Shown here: positions 18,683 to 29,459 of the stretch, one piece after another | Layout: each line of letters begins with the position of its first letter | Position numbering within the stretch: the stretch's first letter is position 1 | NCBI GenBank assembly: GCA_001940825.1 | Contig: MSGT01000058.1 | Span: 1 to 64,000, forward strand | Direction of reading: 5' to 3' | From: Sphaerochaeta sp. Phil3 | GTDB lineage: Bacteria; Spirochaetota; Spirochaetia; Sphaerochaetales; Sphaerochaetaceae | Length of the DNA: 64,000 bases | Made by a program: the position numbers and the translations under genes | Notes under the pieces: model-generated | Database searches by the model: none | Seen by the model: only the letters and a program-made list of their open reading frames with translations | Told to the model about the DNA's origin: nothing

Positions 18683-21099
18683 ATGAAGAAATGGACTACG
18701 ATCCTGCTGCTGGCTCTGCTGGCGGCTCTATGCCTTGCAGTGTCATGCAAGAACGACCCCCCCCGCACGAGCATGAGTTCGACCTGACGGCGTGGGAATA
18801 CAACGAGGACAGCCACTGGCACAAGGCCGTCTGCGAACACACGGATGAGGTCAAGGACAAGGCCGCACACACCTGGGACGATGGCACGGTGACCACGCCC
18901 GCCGCTCCGGGGAGCGCCGGTGTCATGACGTACAAATGCACCGTATGCAAACACACCAAGACCGGGCCGATCCCCGCACCGGGAGCGACGAGGTTCGCCT
19001 CGACATACACTCCGGGAAAGACCTACGACAAGACCCCCATCGAAATAGACAGAACCAAGGTCGTCAGGGTCGTTGGCGGAACGGAAGTCCCCGTCCCGCA
19101 GGAGCAGATCCTGAAAATCGAATTCAAGACCAAGGATGCGGAGGACAGTGCATACACGGCCACAGCCCCTACAATTGCGGGAAGCTACACCGTCAAGGTG
19201 ACCGTGGCGAAGACGCCCGACTGGGAGGAGGACGCCTTCACCCATGACTTCGTCATAGGCGCCATAGTGCTCGTGGGATCCTATACGCACCCCACAGAAC
19301 TTACCTACAACGGGGAAGAACAAACCCTAACGGACCTGACGCTGAAACATGGAGACCTGGGTTGCATACTCGAAGGGGATGAGGTTCGCATCACGTATAT
19401 CAAGACCAAGGGTGCGGATGCAGGGACCCCATATGTGTCGTACGCCATTCCTGGAGGGCAGAACTACCGCTCCGAATTCAACGACTCCAAGTTCGGCATC
19501 AAGGCCACGGTCAAGCCCATAGTGGTGAAGACCTCCATAAACGCAACGAAGGTGTATGACGGAAGCGCAACGATCATCCACAAGGACTGGGCGGCGGTAC
19601 CCGAGATCCTGTCAGAGGACAAGGGGAATCTAGAGCTCTCGATCGGAATGAAGGACGCGAATGTGGTCTCGGAAGGGAACGCCGTCTTCTGCAGCTTCCA
19701 ATACAGAAACAGCTCTGGCACGGCATCGCCTACAGGCAACTACGAGATCGACAAAAGCCTGCTGAAAGGCACGATAGCTCCTAAGGACGTCAGTTGCGAA
19801 TACGAACATCCATACGATGGGAAAGACATCGTAGTTGTAGAGAAGAAACACATCAAGGGAGCCGTCGAGAACGACAACGTCACGTTGAAAGTAAAGATGA
19901 GCGGCAAGGATGTCGGAGCCTCTGTGACTGATGATTTTTACTTATACGTCGATGGAAAGCCATCCGGGAACTACATCGTCAGAAAAAGCAATGTGCAGGT
20001 CAAGATTGTGGCCAAGAGGCTCATCGGAACCTTTGAGGACGTCTTCACATACAATGGCACAGACCAATTCATAGTCGAAGACCTGTCCGGATTCGAAGGG
20101 TTCGCCGAAGGGGATGACATCAAGGACTTCGTGCTTCTCGTCGTCTTCATGGGCAAGGATGCAGGTTCGGAGCTGAACTACTGCAACCTCCGGAAAAAGG
20201 GCGAAGCGATGGGCTATGATAACTACAAAATCGACCTGGAAGACATCCATTCCTCCATCGTGCCCAAGAAGCTCACCGCAAAGACAATCCCTACGAAGGT
20301 GTACGATGGAACCAACATCGTCGAGCTTCCATACGACCAGCTTGAAGGACTGATGGGCAGCGACGATCCGATCCTCTCGATAACCATGTCCGGCAAGGAT
20401 GTAGGGTCCGAATACAAAAGCCATGTGGTGAAATTCGTCAGCGGGGCGCTTGCAAGCAACTACTACGTGGCCGACGACGATCCAAACATGCTGCAGGCGA
20501 ACATCACCAAGAAGGTGCTCAAGTTTCCATCATTGAACGTCACGGCACGGCCCGATTCCGAGCGCTACGTGTACGTCCATCTTGGAAAGGCCAACCTTGA
20601 GGGATGGGACAACAAACCGGTTGGCGACGATGTCGTGAAGGTCAAGTACGAAAACAATTCCGTATCTTGGGCTCTTGGCAAATCTTTCCTCGCCGCCAGC
20701 GGAAGTGGAACCATTTCCGAAATAAGCAATGGAAATTATGATGTCCAGATACCAGCTACCGGCAGCAGGATAACGGTTATTCCAGCATCAGTAGATTGGG
20801 GGAAACTCGAAATAGGAAAAGCGAGGACATTTACTGTGAGTGACAAAACGGTCAAGTTCTATGGTTCCTTTGGAATGGAAAAAGACAGAGTCATGAAGAT
20901 AACCAATAAAGACGGAGCGGTAATGACAATGAAGAATCTCCTTACCCTAGGAGAAGCCTCTAAGAACACCATTCTCTACCAAGAGAATTTGGAAGGCAAC
21001 CAAGGAATACTCATCAAGAGTTATCCAAATGGTACCGGAGATTTCTATGTACACGGCCTTGAACCTGGTGAATACACCATCCTCCTTACGGACAATTAA
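18683..21099 (+). CDS. Lipoprotein with tandem YDG/MBG-like repeats, frameshifted at a C8 tract (phase-variable candidate)
   Basis: ATG 18683 (SD AAGGAG) encodes MKKWTTILLLALLAALCLAVSCKNDPP, which runs out of frame at C8 (18767-18774) and stops at 18785-18787. The body is open in the frame of ORF 18514-21099 with repeated YDG-type segments (KVYDGSATIIH, HPYDGKDIVV, KVYDGTNIVEL). Confidence 0.75.
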
Positions 21100-21157
21100 C
21101 CTTTCGCCCATGATGAAAACCCATCATAGGTAGTTGGAGACTGGATGGTTTTCCAAA

Positions 21158-21189
21158 AGGGCTGCAATGGGACGTTCCGTTGCAGCCCT
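21158..21189. terminator. Bidirectional terminator-like hairpin between convergent genes
   Basis: AGGGCTGCAA...TTGCAGCCCT 10-bp stem, T-run on the minus strand. Confidence 0.65.
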
Positions 21190-21302
21190 CCTTGTATCCA
21201 ACCGGTGGAGGGAGTCCCTCATGCCGTCACAACCTGTGCGTGTTGCGCACCCTGTCTGATCAATGCCCGCAGGAATCCCCAAAGCGGCGGTTGCGGCACA
21301 TT

Positions 21303-21875
21303 TCAGAGCCCAAGTTTCTTGAGCTCGATACCTCTTACTATTAGGTACTTCCTTAAATCCTGAAGTTCATGCAATCTGCCGTTGCAGGCCCTGATGAATA
21401 CCTTGCCGCAGTTTACAGCATCGTCCAAGGCATTGTGTGCATTGTAGTCCAAGCCAAAATGCTCGCTCAAAGCCGTAAGCGCATGGCTCTTTGCCAACGG
21501 CCACACCTTCCTTGAAATCTGAAGGGAGCACAGGTAGCATATATCAGGCATGTCGAATCCAAAAAGCTTTATGAGACTTGCAAGGACACCCATGTCGAAG
21601 CGGGCGTTGTGGGCGACAAGGAAGTCATCGTCTATGAAGTACTCGATCTCAGGCCACAGATACCCAAAGTCTGGTGCGTCCTTGACATCGGCAGGTCTTA
21701 TGCCATGAATCTCTATGTTGCGTCCAAAGAAGCGGTCGTATCCAAGAGGTGGCTTCATAAGGGAATAGAATGTATCCAGCACCTGGCCGCTCTCGTCAAA
21801 GCGGGCAAGCCCTACGGAACATGCGCTTTGTGGCATCTGGTTCGCCGTTTCGAAATCTATCGTGACGAAGTTCAT
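21303..21875 (-). CDS. DnaQ/exonuclease-family 3'-5' exonuclease (DNA Pol III epsilon-like)
   Basis: DEDDh motifs FVTIDFETAN, AHNARFD, HNALDDA. Confidence 0.88.
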   Translation of the reverse strand: MNFVTIDFETANQMPQSACSVGLARFDESGQVLDTFYSLMKPPLGYDRFFGRNIEIHGIRPADVKDAPDFGYLWPEIEYFIDDDFLVAHNARFDMGVLASLIKLFGFDMPDICYLCSLQISRKVWPLAKSHALTALSEHFGLDYNAHNALDDAVNCGKVFIRACNGRLHELQDLRKYLIVRGIELKKLGL

Positions 21876-21887
21876 ATCAAATCCAGC

Positions 21888-23192
21888 TCAGCAGTGTTTG
21901 TCCATCATGATGGACATTATGGTGCGGTCCGTCTGCTCCATGCCTTCGCTGCTTATCCTTGAAAGATGGACCATGCTCTCAAGACAGTCGCTTCCCACAA
22001 TACCGCACTCGGCACCGGGGGCAAAACCCTTGAGGGAAAGCTTTACACTCAAAGCCGATGCCTGTAGACACGAATAGATCTTGAGCGCACACGTGTTCTT
22101 TGCGCCGTCGCATATCACACCCGTAAGGTTTCCAACCATAGTGTTCACGGCTCTATCCATTGCAAGACGGTCTCCGTCAAGAAGGTAGACGTATGCACAG
22201 GCGGTTCCAATCGAAGCCGTGAATGCACCGCACAGAGCAGAGAGCCTGTTCTTACGTGCAGTCAGAGCAAGACCCACCAGTTGGCTTACACATACAGCCT
22301 TGGCAAGCTTCTCGTCATCAGCTCCCAGATAGCGGGCCACGATATATACGGGAACGGTTACGGTTATACCTTGGTTCCCGCTACCGCTGTTTATTACAAC
22401 CGGCATGGAGCATCCACTCATTCGAGCATCGCTTCCAGCGGCTGCATAGCTTGCAGCGACATCAAAGGCCTGTGAAAGGCTTGAAGGTTCAGACGAACCA
22501 TCCTCCAAGGTAGTCTTTCCAACTTGGAGGCCATACTCACCTTCGATGGCATGTTTAGCTATTGCAAGGTTGGTTTTCACAGCATCAAGGACGAATGGGA
22601 CATCGTCTATGGAAATCTGGTTTGCAAACTCAACAATGTCGTCAAGTTTGAGGGTCTTCAGGAATTCACCATCATTGGCCTTATCAAACGAGAAAGCCTT
22701 TGCATTGCCAGGTTCCAGGGGAGCATCAAGAAGAACCTTGCCATCAAGCTCAAGGCGGGAGAACCTGTCGTGTTCGCCTGATATGGTGGCAACCGCCTCG
22801 TGACCGCCACCAAAGGCCTTGACGCTTACAAACAGAGGTGGGGCATCAGAGACCAAAGAAAGCTCCATTGGTATAAGAGCGGCACCTTTCTTCTGGTCAT
22901 CAGTGATACAGGACAGAATGCTGAGAGATTTGGAGGTATCCCCGCCGCAGATGCCAAGAGCAACCGCTGCAAGAATCCCCTTGAGTTCACACCCAGGAAG
23001 CCCAACACCCATGGCGTTCTTCACCATGTCGCGAGACGCATATACATGGGCGGCATCCACAATGCAGCCCAAAAGCTCACGGGCCTTGGCACCTGCCAAA
23101 GCCGATGCGGCAGGTTCCGTGCACCCCATAGCAGGAACCATCTCCTTCTTCAAGAGCCCAATAATCCTAGACTTGTCCACAGAAACCTCCAT
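21888..23192 (-). CDS. UPF0597/CyuA-type L-cysteine desulfidase or L-serine dehydratase-related protein
   Basis: KEMVPAMGCTEPAASALAGAKA and C-terminal GMICDGAK-like VICDGAKNTCALK. Confidence 0.82.
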   Translation of the reverse strand: MEVSVDKSRIIGLLKKEMVPAMGCTEPAASALAGAKARELLGCIVDAAHVYASRDMVKNAMGVGLPGCELKGILAAVALGICGGDTSKSLSILSCITDDQKKGAALIPMELSLVSDAPPLFVSVKAFGGGHEAVATISGEHDRFSRLELDGKVLLDAPLEPGNAKAFSFDKANDGEFLKTLKLDDIVEFANQISIDDVPFVLDAVKTNLAIAKHAIEGEYGLQVGKTTLEDGSSEPSSLSQAFDVAASYAAAGSDARMSGCSMPVVINSGSGNQGITVTVPVYIVARYLGADDEKLAKAVCVSQLVGLALTARKNRLSALCGAFTASIGTACAYVYLLDGDRLAMDRAVNTMVGNLTGVICDGAKNTCALKIYSCLQASALSVKLSLKGFAPGAECGIVGSDCLESMVHLSRISSEGMEQTDRTIMSIMMDKHC

Positions 23193-23240
23193 CTTGGCAA
23201 CGTCCTGTAAGTTTAACGAAGTAAAAAACAAGTGTCCACA

Positions 23241-23280
23241 GCCAAAAGAAACTGCCGCAAGGACAAACCCCTGCGGCAGC
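23241..23280 (-). terminator. Intrinsic terminator
   Basis: Minus strand CTGCCGCA...TGCGGCAG stem followed by TTTCTTTTGG. Confidence 0.7.
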
Positions 23281-23301
23281 GCAATTGAATATCAACTTTC
23301 T

Positions 23302-24576
23302 TTACTTGTCGTATCCAAGGTTGAATCTGATGGTGAAGGAATCCACAGGCTTGTCTCCCAGTTCTGCACCAAACTCCTGCCATCCGTATGTTGCATCGAT
23401 CCTCATGCCAAGAAGACCAACTCCTGCGCCAACGGACATGTATCCGCGGTTGACACCTGCCCTGAGGTTGAAGCAAAGGATAGAGACTTCAGCACCGGCA
23501 TTGAGATGAAGAAGGAGGTCCTCAGCCTTGAACGAATCCGAACCCAAGCTCTTGACCATTCCAAGCATGTCAATCAAGTCAGCCGTAATGACAGGCTTGA
23601 AGATGACGTTTGGAGCGAATGCGAATCCAAAGTTCAATGTCCAAGGAGTCTTGATTTCGAACTTCTCCGATTCCTTTGCCTCATATCCTTCCTCAGGAGT
23701 GAACACCTCTGTACCTACAACGGAGTTGGTCATGTTTGCAAAGCTGTCGTAGCTGCTCATGCGGTATGTTCCGTTGAGGTTGTTTGCAGTAGCGCTAAGG
23801 CGAACCGCATCGTTGGCAAGCGAAAGCGTAACACCAAGGTCCACAGGGATTGCATATCCACCCATTGTTGGTGTGTTCCAAAGGAGTTTCTTCTGGACAT
23901 CGTTCCCATCATCGTCAGATAGGAGGGATGAAACCGTTGCGGCATCCTGTCCTTGGAGATAGGCCTTGTAGACGAAATGTCCTGCAGCTCCAATCTGGAG
24001 CTTTAGGGCATCGGTCTTTATGATGTTGAGACCAAGGGCGACTGTCTGGGCGACGTTCACCTCAGGGACGACCTTCACATTCGCAACGTTGGAAGAACCC
24101 TTTGCAATGGTGTGAAGCTTGACCTGAACGTTTGCACCAAGACCAAATGATCCAAACGCAGCACCTACGCCGGCATCTATGGTTGCAAGCGTGTTGTATC
24201 CGGAACCAAGGTTCTTGATCATCTTGTCCGCAAGGTTCACAGCTGCATTGTCGTCCGCCGTACCGTCGATCATGCTGTTTACAATAGTCATGGCTTCAGG
24301 GTCAGAAACAAGCTTCTGGACGTTGAAGAGAGTAACTGCAACGGTTGGAAGGCTAAGTCCAAACCTTTCCTCTGCAAGGGCTGCCGGGTTGGTATAGAAC
24401 GAGTCCATCCTACCAGCGGCGGCAAGACCGCTCTGTCCCATTGCATTGTATCTTGAAAACGTGGGCTGGAACGTGAAGTCTATGTCACCATAGGTGTATA
24501 TGGCCTGTTTGTCAGCAGCGAATGCAAAAGAGAAGCACATCGCAAGCACAAGGACACTCAAAAGAACTTTCTTCAT
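23302..24576 (-). CDS. Outer-membrane beta-barrel protein (FadL/UPF0164-like)
   Basis: Signal peptide MKKVLLSVLVLAMCFSFAFA, AMGQSGLAAAGRMDSFYTNPAALA, amphipathic strand pattern. Confidence 0.65.
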   Translation of the reverse strand: MKKVLLSVLVLAMCFSFAFAADKQAIYTYGDIDFTFQPTFSRYNAMGQSGLAAAGRMDSFYTNPAALAEERFGLSLPTVAVTLFNVQKLVSDPEAMTIVNSMIDGTADDNAAVNLADKMIKNLGSGYNTLATIDAGVGAAFGSFGLGANVQVKLHTIAKGSSNVANVKVVPEVNVAQTVALGLNIIKTDALKLQIGAAGHFVYKAYLQGQDAATVSSLLSDDDGNDVQKKLLWNTPTMGGYAIPVDLGVTLSLANDAVRLSATANNLNGTYRMSSYDSFANMTNSVVGTEVFTPEEGYEAKESEKFEIKTPWTLNFGFAFAPNVIFKPVITADLIDMLGMVKSLGSDSFKAEDLLLHLNAGAEVSILCFNLRAGVNRGYMSVGAGVGLLGMRIDATYGWQEFGAELGDKPVDSFTIRFNLGYDK

Positions 24577-24591
24577 ATCTATTCCCTCCCC

Positions 24592-26010
24592 TTAGTTGTT
24601 CTTGCCAAGCTCGTTCTTGAGGTTTTCAAATGCCTTTTCGAGCTCTTCGCCATAGGATTTGCCGTCTTCAGGCTTGAAGCCAGCCTTCTCTATTATCTTG
24701 AGGTCGAAGCCGGAATCAACAAGTATGACGGCGGCTGTGTTTACCGCTGTGACAGCTGAGTGTTCAAGGTGTTCTACATCATAGTCCTTCTTGCTCAGAT
24801 CAACGTCATTGAAGAACTTCTCGAAGTTCTCAAAGCGTTTTGCAAGATCCTCGTCTTCTAGCACGCTCGCATCCTTTTCCATGTAGGCCTTTACAGCGTC
24901 CTTGAAAGAGAGTTCTGAGCCATCCTTCACTGGCAACTTATTGCACTCCGTGAAAACAACGGATGCAGCATAGAGAACAAGGTCGTTTGCGGAGAAGCTG
25001 TCAAGACCAATTATGTTTTTGCCGTCGATTATGGCATCGACGACTGCGAACTGATCCTCCCCCTTGGCAAGAGAAGGAGTCACAAGCCAAGCGGTAGTCT
25101 CATATGCAGTCCTTATAGCCCTCATCTGGAAGATGAACCTGTTGTACTTCACTTCGTCGAACTCTCCATCTACACTTACCATCTTGGTGAAGCTGTCTAT
25201 TGCAGAGAACATGAACTTTCTCATTGCATCTTCGTCTTTTGGAGAAGAGGAATCGTCCGAAAGAGCCTTGCTCCCAGAACCGGATGAAGAGAAGAGAGAG
25301 GCAAGGTTGAAATCCTTGAGTATGTCAAGGTCTGCTGCAGTGCTTGTCACCTTGAGTGCATCCAAAGCCTGAAGGGCCTTGTTGGCATCCTCTATGATCT
25401 TTTCTGTATCAAGCTCTCCATCCGCCTTGTTGTACTGATCTGGGTTTTCAGCAATGTTCTTGACGGTATTTGCAAGGTCGTTCACGATGGAAACAGCTGC
25501 AAGATCCGCCTTCGTTGGGTTTTCAGATATGCTGTCCTTTATATCGTTCAAAGCGTTGGTGACAGAATCATAGGCGGACTTTACCTTGTCATCGGCGCTC
25601 GCCAAAACATCATCTTCCACTTTCGTGTCGCTGATTATATTCTCCATTTTAGTCCGCAAAGACTCTTGAACTTTTTTGGCAGTCTCTTCGTCTTTCGCAA
25701 GAGGTTCATCCAACTGCTTCTTGAGCTCCTCAGTCTTCTTGGTGGAGTTCTTTATCTCGGCTACGCTTGATATGAGGTCAGCCGGATCTACGAGTTCGAC
25801 CTCAACATCCCCCGCCTCATTCTTGGTGACCTTATTGTCGAACTCTTTGGTCGTCTCGTTGACTTGTTGCATGTTTGGCTCAATGCCATAGACGTTGTTG
25901 CCCATCTTTCCCATGGCCTCGCCAAGTTTGGCATACTCGTCCATGGAGCATGAAACTATGCCAATGACCAATAGAACGGTCAAGGCGACAATCAAAACCT
26001 TATTTTTCAT
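24592..26010 (-). CDS. Lipoprotein of unknown function
   Basis: Lipobox leader MKNKVLIVALTVLLVIGIVSCS. Confidence 0.7.
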   Translation of the reverse strand: MKNKVLIVALTVLLVIGIVSCSMDEYAKLGEAMGKMGNNVYGIEPNMQQVNETTKEFDNKVTKNEAGDVEVELVDPADLISSVAEIKNSTKKTEELKKQLDEPLAKDEETAKKVQESLRTKMENIISDTKVEDDVLASADDKVKSAYDSVTNALNDIKDSISENPTKADLAAVSIVNDLANTVKNIAENPDQYNKADGELDTEKIIEDANKALQALDALKVTSTAADLDILKDFNLASLFSSSGSGSKALSDDSSSPKDEDAMRKFMFSAIDSFTKMVSVDGEFDEVKYNRFIFQMRAIRTAYETTAWLVTPSLAKGEDQFAVVDAIIDGKNIIGLDSFSANDLVLYAASVVFTECNKLPVKDGSELSFKDAVKAYMEKDASVLEDEDLAKRFENFEKFFNDVDLSKKDYDVEHLEHSAVTAVNTAAVILVDSGFDLKIIEKAGFKPEDGKSYGEELEKAFENLKNELGKNN

Positions 26011-26109
26011 TCCCTAATCCTCCTGAATTTCTCAGATGGCAAATCACATTCCAATCGTCCGCCGCAAATGGCCGGCGAACATCCCAATCGTATTATAAAC
26101 ACCTTTCAC

Positions 26110-26862
26110 TCAAAAAGGTAACAACATTTCACTCAAAGGAATGAAACAAATCCCCAAAAGAAGAGCAATTATCGTCAGATTTCTGGAACCGGACCTCCTC
26201 GCAGCAGGCCAAAGCTCATCGAACGAAATGAAGACAAGTATGCCGGCAACGATGGCCATACACGCCGACAAAGCAAATCCAGCCTGTGAACCATGCAGGA
26301 AAAGCACGCCAAGCAAAGCCCCCAAAGGCTGGGCGAGCCCAACCAGAACGGCCTTCAAGACAGCTTGGCCCATGCTCGAACCTGCCGACATGACCGACAC
26401 AGCAAGGGTGGCCCCTATTGGAACGTTGTGAATTGCAATACCAAAAGCCATGCTCATGCCCAAATGCAGGTTGGACTGCGTCGCAACCCCAGTCGCGACA
26501 CCCTCCACTATGTTGTGGAGTACCAATGCAAGCACCATGCCCTTGGAAATGGCATGGCTGTGGGAGCATTCACATTCATGTATATAGTGTCCAGGTTCAT
26601 CTTCGTCATCGTGATGGTGAGGAAAAATCAAATCCAAAGCCAAGGAAAGGAATGCACCTAGGACCATGAAAAGCAGGGTGTACACAATCCCTATTCCTTC
26701 GAAGGATTCCGGGAGCATCTCCCCCAACGAAATCATGAGCATCAAACCCGTAGCGAACGCCAAGGAAAAGGCCCCAATGTTCTTGTTCTTGACCCTACTG
26801 GCAAGAACCGCTCCAAGAACGGTGGAAAGACCCGCAACCAAAGTCACAAGGATTGGAACCAT
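26110..26862 (-). CDS. ZIP-family metal transporter
   Basis: HNIVEGVATGVAT and HNVPIGATLAV motifs, His-rich loop HHHDDEDEPGHYIHECECSHSH. Confidence 0.88.
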   Translation of the reverse strand: MVPILVTLVAGLSTVLGAVLASRVKNKNIGAFSLAFATGLMLMISLGEMLPESFEGIGIVYTLLFMVLGAFLSLALDLIFPHHHDDEDEPGHYIHECECSHSHAISKGMVLALVLHNIVEGVATGVATQSNLHLGMSMAFGIAIHNVPIGATLAVSVMSAGSSMGQAVLKAVLVGLAQPLGALLGVLFLHGSQAGFALSACMAIVAGILVFISFDELWPAARRSGSRNLTIIALLLGICFIPLSEMLLPF

Positions 26863-26890
26863 ACAAAAATCTCCATACCCCCACAAAGGG

Positions 26891-28060
26891 TCAACTTGAA
26901 AGCTTCCTTCTGTTGGCAAGGCAAATCACGAGAGCCAACACAGGGAACACCACATAGGATGCAAACAGCGTCCCATACCCAAAGATATCTATTACAAAGC
27001 CTCCCGCCAAGACCCCAATCATTTCAGGAAGATTGGTAGCAATAGCCCAATAGAAACTCATAGCCAAAGAATAATGGCTTTCATTCACATTTTGGGCTAC
27101 GAATTTGGAAACTCCAATATGAAGGGCACCAAACGTGCAGGCATGTAGCAGCTGGGCGACGATGAATGCAGGGATCGTTGGAAAGAACCTGTAGATGAGA
27201 AGCCTAACCGTCATTCCAATTGCAGACAGCACAATAAGGCCGTATGCGGACACCTTCCCCTTTTGCATGAGGCGACCACCCACCACAATCATCACGAATT
27301 CAGACGCAGCACCCAACGCCACGAAAAGGGCAAAGCGACCTCCAAGGTTGAGCTCCTCCGTCATATATGAGGAAAGGAGCTTGTCTATCACAGCCTCTGC
27401 AATCCTCGTAAGTGCAACGACGAACATCATAAGGTAGAATTTTGAGCTGAACCAATCGAAGGAGAAGAACCTTCCCTTCTCCTCTAGGATCCCCTGCGTA
27501 TCCGTCTGCATCCCCGTATTCCTAGGTTCGTCCTTTGGCGCAAACAGCACCATGAAGCAGAACACAGACAGGGTCACAACCGTGCAAAGGGCTATGGAAC
27601 GATTGTCCGTCTCGACAGGAAAGCCTGTAAGCGCAAAGACCACAAGGCACACAAGATACCCCAACGTCCCCATTGCCCTCCCAACGCCATATTTGGACGA
27701 ATCGCCTTTGAAAACCCTATTCTCATAGCCATCGTTCATTGGGTTTATGGACCAGAACAAGGCCGATGCCACAAAGAAGCACCCTATCGTTACAGCAACG
27801 GAACCGCTAAGAGCGGTTGGCACGAAGGCAACGGCGGTACCAAGTGCAAGAAGAACGAAAAGAAGCCTTGTCTTCCTAGTCCTGTCAGACAACATGCCAA
27901 ACAGCACGGGAAAGAATATGGAGGCAACCTGTCCTATAGCTACAATCACTCCAACCAAGGAATGGGAATAGCCTTTGTTTCTAAGTAACAACTGTGTGTA
28001 TGGCGCTATTGCACTCACTGCGGCTTGCAGTGAGAAGTTGAGCAACATCAATCTGAACAT
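26891..28060 (-). CDS. MFS transporter
   Basis: 12-TM-like hydrophobic pattern, MFS loop FGMLSDRTRKTR. Confidence 0.8.
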   Translation of the reverse strand: MFRLMLLNFSLQAAVSAIAPYTQLLLRNKGYSHSLVGVIVAIGQVASIFFPVLFGMLSDRTRKTRLLFVLLALGTAVAFVPTALSGSVAVTIGCFFVASALFWSINPMNDGYENRVFKGDSSKYGVGRAMGTLGYLVCLVVFALTGFPVETDNRSIALCTVVTLSVFCFMVLFAPKDEPRNTGMQTDTQGILEEKGRFFSFDWFSSKFYLMMFVVALTRIAEAVIDKLLSSYMTEELNLGGRFALFVALGAASEFVMIVVGGRLMQKGKVSAYGLIVLSAIGMTVRLLIYRFFPTIPAFIVAQLLHACTFGALHIGVSKFVAQNVNESHYSLAMSFYWAIATNLPEMIGVLAGGFVIDIFGYGTLFASYVVFPVLALVICLANRRKLSS

Positions 28061-28120
28061 AGCCTAGATTATGCTCTTTTGCCCCTTGGTGAACAAGACC
28101 ATACTCAACAGCTATCGAAT

Positions 28121-29305
28121 CTACCTGTCGTTTGCAGCTTTGTAGATGTTGTATATATCGTCTTCGCAAAGCACCTTGAAATTGCCAAGCCTTATGGCTC
28201 CACCGCGACTTGCGGCGTTCGCCAAGGCCTCTATATCGTCAGTGGAAAGGCTTAGCCCCAGTTCCTTGAGACTGGTGGGCATACCCATCGACCTGAAGCA
28301 CTCCTCGAATGCCACAATGGTCCTTTCGCACGCAACCTTGCAGTCGTCATCATTCAAACCAAAGACCAGTTCGCCAAGGTATGCAAACCTATGGTAATCG
28401 ACGCTGGCTACATAGCGGGCCCAGGAACCCCAAATTGCGGCAAGGCCGGCTCCGTGGGACACATCGTAGAAGGCGGAAAGCTCATGCTCCATCTTGTGGC
28501 ACGCCCAGTCTCCTATGCTGTCATACCCAACATTGTTGAATCCATTGTGGGAAACGGTTCCAGCCCACATTATGTTGGCTCTGGCTTCATAGTCGCAGGG
28601 GTTCTCCAATGCAACCTTCGTGTACTTCACAACCGTTTTGAGGACATTGGCGCAGCTCTGGTCCGTGAACTCGAAAGCTGGACCTGAGTGGAAGAACCTT
28701 TCAAGGGTGTGCATCATTATGTCAACGCTCCCGCACCCCGTCTGATAGGCGGAAACGGTATATGTAAGCTCTGGATTCATGAACGCAACTGCAGGACGGC
28801 CCAGGTTGCTGTTGCAACCTACCTTCTCGTTTGGCGTCACTTCGTCGTTGGTGACTACGGAGGAGTTGCTCATCTCGCTTCCTGTCGCAGCCAACGTAAT
28901 GATGCATCCCACGGGAAGAGAGGCCTTTGGAGCGACATGACGTCCGTATACATCCCAAACATCCCCATCATAGCAAACACCGTATGATATGGCCTTTGAA
29001 CTGTCCAATGCGGAGCCTCCGCCAACTGACAGCACCATGTCCACGTTCTCGCTCCTTGCAAGTGAGATTCCCTTCCTTATGAGGGAAAGGCGGGGGTTCG
29101 GCTGCACACCACCTAGTTCCACGAAATGAATGCCATGTACTTCAAGAGAGGCTTCCACAACTCCAAGCAGCCCGCTTTTGACTACAGAGCCTCCTCCAAA
29201 ATGGATGAGAACCTTCTTGATCCCACGTTCCTTCAGGACACGCCCTACCTCGTTCTGTGCGCCTTTGCCAAAAAGCACGTATGTTGGTGCATAATACTCT
29301 GTCAT
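28121..29305 (-). CDS. Iron-containing alcohol dehydrogenase
   Basis: LSVGGGSALDSSKAI and HKMEHELSAFYDVSHGAGLAAI metal site. Confidence 0.9.
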   Translation of the reverse strand: MTEYYAPTYVLFGKGAQNEVGRVLKERGIKKVLIHFGGGSVVKSGLLGVVEASLEVHGIHFVELGGVQPNPRLSLIRKGISLARSENVDMVLSVGGGSALDSSKAISYGVCYDGDVWDVYGRHVAPKASLPVGCIITLAATGSEMSNSSVVTNDEVTPNEKVGCNSNLGRPAVAFMNPELTYTVSAYQTGCGSVDIMMHTLERFFHSGPAFEFTDQSCANVLKTVVKYTKVALENPCDYEARANIMWAGTVSHNGFNNVGYDSIGDWACHKMEHELSAFYDVSHGAGLAAIWGSWARYVASVDYHRFAYLGELVFGLNDDDCKVACERTIVAFEECFRSMGMPTSLKELGLSLSTDDIEALANAASRGGAIRLGNFKVLCEDDIYNIYKAANDR

Positions 29306-29348
29306 TTCTGCGAACTCCTTGGGGACAACCAAAGCCCCTCTTCAAAGA

Positions 29349-29393
29349 AAGGGACCATTGCCCAAAGTCGAACGACTTGCGCAACAGTCCCTT
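29349..29393 (-). other. Long imperfect RNA hairpin in leader/intergenic region before the alcohol dehydrogenase
   Basis: AAGGGAC...AAGTC-GTTC-GACTT...GTCCCTT nested stem on the minus strand; a second hairpin GCCACCTTTCGGTGGC is at 29401-29416. Confidence 0.55.
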
Positions 29394-29459
29394 GTTGTCA
29401 GCCACCGAAAGGTGGCAACATCGGTCTAGAAAAACCTATACAATGATATCGGCCTAGGC

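Noticed and set aside
21158-21189. 10-bp inverted repeat as a mobile-element end
   Set aside because: Position between convergent genes and the T-run fit a bidirectional terminator better.
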